This document shows, one piece after another, positions 62,537 to 64,000 of a DNA stretch of 64,000 nucleotides (within the stretch, counting starts at the first letter, position 1; each line of letters begins with the position of its first letter). This DNA comes from UBA7672 sp965279085 (lineage in GTDB: Bacteria; Pseudomonadota; Alphaproteobacteria; Caulobacterales; Hyphomonadaceae): the NCBI GenBank assembly GCA_965279085.1, contig OZ257149.1:2728001-2792000 (forward strand), written 5' to 3'. The position numbers were made by a program, and so were the translations under genes. The notes beneath the pieces were generated by a model. That model searched no databases. It saw only the letters and a program-made list of their open reading frames with translations, and was not told where the DNA came from.

Positions 62537-64000
62537 CTAGGCCTTCAGGCCGAGCGGCAGTTTCGCGTAGGTCTTGCCCGTCGCCGCCAGCAGGGCGTTG
62601 GCCACGGCAGGGCCGATCGGCGGCACGCCAGGCTCGCCCACGCCTGTCGGCGGCTCGGTCGACGGCACGATATAGACCTCGACCTTCGGCATCTGCGCCA
62701 TGCGCAGCACGTTGTAGTCGAAGAAGTTCGACTGCACCGGCGCGCCGTCCTTGATCGTCAGCGCTTCGCCAAGGATGGCGGAGAGGCCGTAGCCGATGCC
62801 GCCTTCCATCTGCGAGCGTACGATGTCCGGGTTGATCACCGTTCCGCAATCGACCGCGCAGACGACGCGATCGACATGGAAGGTGCCGTCGGCATTCACC
62901 GTCACATCCGCCACTTCCGCCACGTAGGACGAGAAGGAGTGGTGCACGGCGACGCCGCGCGTCTTGCCCGCGGGCAGGGGACCGGCCTTCTCGACCGCGA
63001 GGTTCAGCACGCCGAGCTGGCGCGCATCCTTCGCGAGCAGTGTCCGGCGGAGTTCGACCGGGTCCTTTCCGGCCTTGCGAGCGGCAACGTCGAAGAAGTG
63101 TTCCTTCGCATAGGCCGTGTGGGTGTGGCCCACGGAACGCCACCAGAGAACGGAGACCGGGTGTTTCACCAGATGAACGTCGACGCTGATGTTCGGGATC
63201 GCATAGGCGATGTCGTTCGATCCCTCGATCGACGAGAAGTCCGGCGTTCCTGGCGGCAGGAAGGGCGTGCCTTCCATGATCGACTGGATCGCGGTGCGAT
63301 CGCCCCACGCCTCGATCGCGCCCTTGTTGATGCGGGCGGTCATGCGGTGGACGTTCATCGGGCGGTACTTGCCCGAGCGGATGTCGTCCTCGCGTGTCCA
63401 CATCAGCTTCACGGGCGCCTTGCCGTTGATCGCCTTGGCGATCTGGGCGGCTTCCGAGACAAGATCGGCATCCGGGGTTGCGCGGCGGCCGAACGAGCCG
63501 CCCGCAAGCAGTGTGACAATCGTCACCTGTTCAGGCTTCAGGCCCAGCACGCCGCAAGCGGCGCCCTGATCGCCTGTCGGCATCTGCGAGCCGGAATGGA
63601 TCGTGCAGGATTCGCCCGGCTTGTATTCGACCGTGCAGTTGAGTGGCTCCATCGGCGCGTGGACGAGATAGGGGAATTCGAAGTCAGCCGTGATGACTTC
63701 GCCCGCACCCTTGAGGCCAGCAACGCCTGCGCCTTCCTTGCGCGCTTCGAGGCCAGGCTTGGCCAGCAGCTTCTTGTAGTCGGCCACGAGTTGCTCGGTG
63801 GAGCGCTTCTCCGCCGCGCTGTCATCCCAGGTCACCTTCAGGGCGTCGCGGCCTTTCTTGGCAGCCCAGAAATTGGTCGCGAGCACGGCAACGCCGTTAG
63901 AGATCTGCACCACATCCGTCACGCCCGCCACGGCCTTTGCGGCCACGTCATCGAAGCTTGCGACCTTGCCGCCGAATTTCGGGCTGCGGGTCAGCAGCGC
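62537..64000 (-). CDS. Molybdenum hydroxylase large subunit, C-terminal part (isoquinoline 1-oxidoreductase beta-like)
   Basis: The frame is open to the right edge, so the N-terminal part lies beyond the window; 487 residues are visible. The xanthine dehydrogenase/aldehyde oxidase family Mo-binding subunit is shown by GGSFGRR, LWWRSVGHTHTAYA, AVDCGTVINPDIVRSQMEGG and the late GVGEPGVPPIGPAVANAL, whose Glu is the catalytic base. This matches the IorB-type single-chain subunits, usually paired with a small [2Fe-2S] subunit that would lie upstream, outside the window. A Tat signal may be at the missing N-terminus. Substrate unknown. Confidence 0.92.
   Translation of the reverse strand, partial: ALLTRSPKFGGKVASFDDVAAKAVAGVTDVVQISNGVAVLATNFWAAKKGRDALKVTWDDSAAEKRSTEQLVADYKKLLAKPGLEARKEGAGVAGLKGAGEVITADFEFPYLVHAPMEPLNCTVEYKPGESCTIHSGSQMPTGDQGAACGVLGLKPEQVTIVTLLAGGSFGRRATPDADLVSEAAQIAKAINGKAPVKLMWTREDDIRSGKYRPMNVHRMTARINKGAIEAWGDRTAIQSIMEGTPFLPPGTPDFSSIEGSNDIAYAIPNISVDVHLVKHPVSVLWWRSVGHTHTAYAKEHFFDVAARKAGKDPVELRRTLLAKDARQLGVLNLAVEKAGPLPAGKTRGVAVHHSFSSYVAEVADVTVNADGTFHVDRVVCAVDCGTVINPDIVRSQMEGGIGYGLSAILGEALTIKDGAPVQSNFFDYNVLRMAQMPKVEVYIVPSTEPPTGVGEPGVPPIGPAVANALLAATGKTYAKLPLGLKA

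Overview
The window is one contiguous, GC-rich, gene-dense stretch of an alphaproteobacterial chromosome, most likely from the Caulobacterales/Hyphomonadaceae side. The evidence is the gene order parB-parA-rsmG-mnmG-mnmE, rho, hemJ-hemH-hemE, then a regulatory intergenic region, then ppsR(DUF299)-maf-aroE-coaE-dnaQ-secB-tim44. That is the neighbourhood of the replication origin known from Caulobacter. TTAA-N7-TTAA (CtrA-type) boxes and a dense cluster of GANTC (CcrM-type) sites between hemE and ppsR fit the same group. I cannot name the genus from the sequence alone. I saw no rRNA, tRNA, CRISPR array, prophage or insertion sequence.

Layout. 1-3016: 3' end of leuS, then lptE and holA, overlapping by 4 bp each. 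3114-9088: the parBA/rsmG/mnmG/mnmE block on the minus strand, studded with five perfect parS-type palindromes plus one variant (5405-9657), which makes a centromere next to its own ParAB genes. 8985-9272: a compact cluster of GGTAGYGC-type repeats at the 5' end of mnmE. 9308-13403: accessory envelope and unknown genes, including a lipoprotein, a secreted propeller-like protein, a 2OG-Fe(II) oxygenase with an RHH-like small protein, and a REP-like palindrome. 13507-17484: rho and the haem genes hemJ, hemH and hemE. 17485-17865: the predicted chromosome origin. 17866-21419: ppsR, maf, aroE, coaE and dnaQ as a tightly overlapping operon. Genes left of the origin run mostly leftward and those right of it mostly rightward, as expected for co-orientation with replication.

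21472-37276: a zinc alcohol dehydrogenase, secB, tim44-like and smr genes, a TPR lipoprotein, and the his genes (hisE, F, A, H, B) interspersed with a carboxymuconolactone-decarboxylase-like gene, an EEP-family hydrolase and an unlisted 55-residue DUF1127-like protein. After these come a GGDEF(degenerate)-EAL membrane protein, a lipoprotein, and hslV/hslU separated by an unusual polytopic membrane protein. 37277-37979 is 703 bp without a convincing gene but with inverted and direct repeats.

37980-52795: thpR, a Bax-inhibitor-1 protein, a DUF2794 protein, a four-gene ABC exporter operon of the GldF/GldG type ending in a DUF4340 protein, a DUF1223 protein, acnA, the cytochrome c maturation genes ccmABCDG, a MarR regulator, and a Nudix-globin pair. 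52796-59542: the usual ispZ ... ftsY-mtaB block, interrupted by a polysaccharide flippase, a Tat-lipoprotein GH5 glycosidase and an EamA transporter. 59590-64000: a MarR regulator divergent from an FMN reductase with clear palindromic operators, a DUF2145 pair, and the C-terminal part of a molybdenum hydroxylase large subunit.

The most interesting connected system is the origin/centromere complex: parAB, a six-site parS array, CtrA boxes and GANTC sites arranged in inverted repeats, all within about 14 kb.
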